From CAYZQH01 sp050300015 (GTDB taxonomy: Bacteria > Pseudomonadota > Gammaproteobacteria > Pseudomonadales > Cellvibrionaceae), in NCBI GenBank assembly GCA_050300015.1, contig JBNKWZ010000008.1, positions 282,227-346,226 on the forward strand: DNA of 64,000 nt. Reading direction: 5' to 3'. Below, piece after piece: positions 62,183 to 64,000 of the stretch. The notes under the pieces are model-generated. The model was not told the DNA's origin. It ran no database searches and was given only the letters and a program-made list of their open reading frames with translations. The position numbers were made by a program, and so were the translations under genes. Numbering within the stretch: position 1 is the first letter of the stretch; the number at the start of each line of letters is the position of its first letter.

Positions 62183-62254
62183 GCATAACAAGTCGCTTCT
62201 ATGGAAAATTTGTTCGCTGTCGCTCTCAAATTCCCATAGAGCGTGGCGTTATGT
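62183..62254 (+). other. attC site of cassette 1
   Basis: It begins GCATAAC and ends GTTATGT, with an imperfect stem between (CTATGGAAAATTTG against CAAATTCCCATAG). The start GCATAAC is the exact complement of GTTATGC at the head of the same cassette (61854). The stem has an unpaired base typical of attC strand choice. Confidence 0.88.
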
Positions 62255-62272
62255 GCAATAAAAGAAGCTGAC

Positions 62273-62533
62273 ATGGAACTGTGTAATACCTTAAAGCCAA
62301 TATTCGATCTAGAAATCGAACACGGAAATGAAGTCGAATACATAGAATCACCTGCTGGCTCTAGGTGTCCCTATTCTGTTACTTTCAAACACAGGCTTCA
62401 CCATGAGGCAATAGAAAATAACCTAAACCTTTCCCTGTCGGTAGAGCGATGGAAAAACACAGACAAGCATTATCCAATTCAGAGCGGCTACAAATGCACA
62501 AAATACAATCATTCTATATCAGGCCCACTATAG
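62273..62533 (+). CDS. Integron cassette 2: hypothetical protein
   Basis: An 86-residue polar protein (MELCNTLKPIFDLEIEHGNE..., ending HSISGPL) without membrane segment or signal. It has scattered Cys and His but no recognised motif. The ATG at 62273 is chosen because AAAGAAG precedes it; an in-frame ATG at 62243 lies inside the preceding attC. Function unknown. Confidence 0.6.
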   Translation: MELCNTLKPIFDLEIEHGNEVEYIESPAGSRCPYSVTFKHRLHHEAIENNLNLSLSVERWKNTDKHYPIQSGYKCTKYNHSISGPL

Positions 62534-62551
62534 GAATGTCGCGCTACCAGC

Positions 62552-62621
62552 ACATAACAAGTCGCTTGTTCCGACACATTGCCGCAGCGCGGCAATGTGC
62601 GGCACAGCTCGGTCGTTAGGC
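62552..62621 (+). other. attC site of cassette 2
   Basis: It begins CACATAAC, complementary to GTTATGTG at the head of cassette 2 (62248), and ends GTTAGGC, which opens cassette 3. The centre is a strong hairpin CACATTGCCGC / GCGGCAATGTG. Confidence 0.88.
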
Positions 62622-62640
62622 ATATAGGAGATAAGTTTCA

Positions 62641-63288
62641 GTGAAAGAAGATATCCTTGAGCAGCTTGTAGAAGATTGGCTTGTGTCAGAAGAAGGATGG
62701 TTTGTGAAGCATAATGTAAAATATCGCCCTTACAAGACAAGTAATGGCTATGATCCGAAAAAAGACTCTGTTCATTCTGATATTGATGTTCTTGCTTACA
62801 GCCCCATAAGGCGAGGAGTTAACCGTGTAGCTGTAGTCACGTGTAAGTCATGGCAAGGAGGCTTTAATATAGAAAAGTGGCTGAAGCTTTTAGAGAGCGA
62901 GGCAAGCTATAATCAGCCATCACTAGCATTTCAAAAAAGAGAGGGCTGGAAAAGTTTTCGGGAATTGGTTTCTGAAAAATGGCAAAAAGCGTTCTTGGAA
63001 ATAATCAAAAGAGAAACTGGTCAAAGATCTTTTACGTATTATATAGCTGTTACTAAATTTTCTGGTAAGAGAATCGAAGAAAATAGAAAGTTAATGGAAA
63101 GCTCAAAAATTATAAAAAGCCGGTTTAAAAAACATGGGGTAAAAGTAAAGATCGTATTGCTGCCACTCCACGAAATCATTGAAAAAATCCAGCATAGAAT
63201 GAATGATAAAGAAACGCCTGTTTTAGAGACTACAAATGTTGGGAGGCTTCTTCAATTGTTGAGTGCAGCAGGCATAAGTAATGCCTAA
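62641..63288 (+). CDS. Integron cassette 3: PD-(D/E)XK-like nuclease-family protein
   Basis: A 215-residue protein. The stretch HSDIDVLAYSP followed 15-20 residues later by VAVVTCKSWQGGF has the layout of a restriction-endonuclease-like (PD-(D/E)XK) core: Asp, then a beta strand ending in xCK. The usual Glu before the Cys-Lys is Thr here, so the catalytic acid may be displaced or lost. The start is GTG at 62641 after TAGGAG. The TAA stop overlaps the next attC (GCCTAAC). Possible role in DNA defence or repair is inference. Confidence 0.6.
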   Translation: MKEDILEQLVEDWLVSEEGWFVKHNVKYRPYKTSNGYDPKKDSVHSDIDVLAYSPIRRGVNRVAVVTCKSWQGGFNIEKWLKLLESEASYNQPSLAFQKREGWKSFRELVSEKWQKAFLEIIKRETGQRSFTYYIAVTKFSGKRIEENRKLMESSKIIKSRFKKHGVKVKIVLLPLHEIIEKIQHRMNDKETPVLETTNVGRLLQLLSAAGISNA

Positions 63289-63360
63289 CAAGTACATCAA
63301 ATTCGCTCCCTACGGTCGCTGGACCTCGCTATCGCTCGGCCGTTTATGTAAGCGTTATGT
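63281..63360 (+). other. attC site of cassette 3
   Basis: It begins ATGCCTAAC, the exact complement of GTTAGGCAT at the head of cassette 3 (62615), and ends GTTATGT. It overlaps the stop codon of the cassette gene. Internal pairing is weaker than in the other sites. Confidence 0.85.
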
Positions 63361-63363
63361 GAA

Positions 63364-63768
63364 ATGAACTCCGTACTCAAAGCTCTTGCATTATCGTTCC
63401 TTCTGCTTCTTATAAGCTGCTCATCAGTAGATTTTTCTCCTCAGTGGAGGAATAAGAGCTATCAGTGCTCTAATGTGAACGGCTGTGCCAAACGTATACA
63501 GAGAGTATTTCAGCACGCTTTTCAAAGCGAGTGTGAATTTAAACAGACAAGCAGAGAGTTTTCGTTTCGTGTTATTTTGAATAGTGACGGTTATATTGAA
63601 CAAATATATCCAGGGGAAATAGGCGACCTAGAGTTATATAGTTGCGCTGAACGAACTTTGAAAACTCTAGAACCGTTTTTCGAAATCCAAAGCGCAAATA
63701 GTGAAGTTTTTAAAAAGGTTAAAAACATTACATTTCATTTTAAGCCTATGCTTAAAATCAAGGAGTAA
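63364..63768 (+). CDS. Integron cassette 4: lipoprotein with TolA/TonB-C-like domain
   Basis: A 134-residue protein with a lipoprotein signal peptide ending LLISC (C19), so it should be lipid-anchored in the envelope. The soluble part (FSFRVILNSDGYIEQIYPGE, then LYSCAERTLKTLEPFFEI) follows the strand-turn-helix pattern of the C-terminal domain of TolA/TonB proteins; the match is by eye. The ATG lies only 10 bases after the cassette junction, so its ribosome site would have to come from the preceding attC or be weak. Function unknown. Confidence 0.65.
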   Translation: MNSVLKALALSFLLLLISCSSVDFSPQWRNKSYQCSNVNGCAKRIQRVFQHAFQSECEFKQTSREFSFRVILNSDGYIEQIYPGEIGDLELYSCAERTLKTLEPFFEIQSANSEVFKKVKNITFHFKPMLKIKE

Positions 63769-63780
63769 TCTTAAATGCAG

Positions 63781-63870
63781 TCACATAACAAGGTAAATTC
63801 ACATGGAAAAATTTAAACTACTCCACTGCGTTACGCAGCTTAAATTTCCCAGTGATTTCGGGCGTTAGGG
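63781..63870 (+). other. attC site of cassette 4
   Basis: It begins TCACATAAC, the exact complement of GTTATGTGA at the head of cassette 4 (63354), and ends GTTAGGG. The arms around GGAAAAATTTAAA / TTAAATTTCCC pair, and the tip is CTGCG-TT-ACGCAG type. Confidence 0.87.
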
Positions 63871-64000
63871 GCCCTTTGTCGAGAAGGTTAAATCGAGCAA
63901 TCCGGCAGGTAAGTACCGCCCATCAAATTCGAGTCAGTGCAATCCAGTTTCACCGGATAGCATCGCCCAACTAAGTTACAACAATAAGCACCATAGCAGG
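63864..64000 (+). other. Start of cassette 5 (incomplete)
   Basis: It begins with GTTAGGG after the attC of cassette 4. No start codon with a long open frame is seen in the remaining bases. The matching attC start (expected CCCTAAC) is not in the window, so the cassette continues beyond it. Confidence 0.55.

Larger units (their letters stand above)
60565..64000. mobile_element. Chromosomal integron: intI, attI, four complete gene cassettes, start of a fifth
   Basis: The integron integrase is on the minus strand and cassettes run on the plus strand, the usual layout. Cassette junctions are at about 61854, 62248, 62615, 63354 and 63864. In each of the four complete cassettes the first bases of the cassette (e.g. 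GTTATGC, GTTATGTG, GTTAGGCAT, GTTATGTGA) are exactly complementary to the first bases of its own attC site. The array continues past the window end, so its full length is unknown. Confidence 0.92.

Noticed and set aside
63963..63970. GCCCAAC near the window end as start of another attC
   Set aside because: The head of cassette 5 is GTTAGGG, so its attC should begin CCCTAAC; GCCCAAC does not match.

Overview
The window looks like chromosome of a marine, polysaccharide-degrading gammaproteobacterium close to Cellvibrionales (Saccharophagus / Simiduia / Teredinibacter type). This is inference from a secreted protein with a long polyserine linker, Pseudomonas-like gene order around the twitching-motility chemosensory genes, a urease/urea-transport island, and a chromosomal integron. 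No tRNA, rRNA or CRISPR array was seen.

Layout. 1-5.7 kb: end of a cytochrome c oxidase cluster (coxC end, DUF2909, SURF1, a CxxxC membrane protein, heme A synthase, farnesyltransferase, SCO) plus an M23 peptidase. 5.8-9.6 kb: a cytochrome-polyserine-cytochrome-carbohydrate-binding lipoprotein, an aldo/keto reductase and an unknown helical protein. 9.7-11.2 kb: intergenic multi-hairpin repeats. 11.2-13.8 kb: zinc uptake (znuBC / znuA) around a Zur-like box. 13.8-21.1 kb: a TonB-like N-terminus protein, DUF423, ubiD, rho, trxA and ppk. 21.1-27.7 kb: the minus-strand run yggS-proC-yggT-metX-metW-DUF4426-rdgB-hemW and a broken receiver domain. 28-30.3 kb: pilT-pilU. 30.4-31.3 kb: a third copy of the hairpin repeats. 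31.3-34.3 kb: ruvX-algH-tonB-gshB. 34.9-47.5 kb: the complete Pil-Chp chemosensory operon (pilGHIJK-chpABC). 47.6-48.2 kb: a VOC protein and ubiK. 48.3-54.0 kb: ureDABCEFG and hupE/ureJ. 54.4-60.3 kb: urtABCDE behind a sigma-54-type promoter and an NtrC-like site. 60.3-64 kb: an integron with a LexA-boxed intI, four complete cassettes with matched attC ends and the start of a fifth.

How the genes fit together. Oxidase assembly, heme A synthesis and copper delivery form one module. ChpABC/PilGHIJK controls the PilT/PilU type IV pilus motors. UrtABCDE imports urea and the urease genes hydrolyse it; the promoter elements suggest nitrogen control of transport.

Most unusual structure. Three intergenic loci each hold two multi-hairpin elements pointing away from a shared 15-base hub. 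The hairpins carry GGA apical loops, some matching the core of the CsrA/RsmA consensus. One stem shows a paired substitution, and a second long hairpin keeps its six-base loop while its stem sequence changes completely. This suggests a family of structured RNAs, possibly CsrA/RsmA sponges. The integron cassettes, including a PD-(D/E)XK-like nuclease and a TolA/TonB-C-like lipoprotein, are the second point of novelty.
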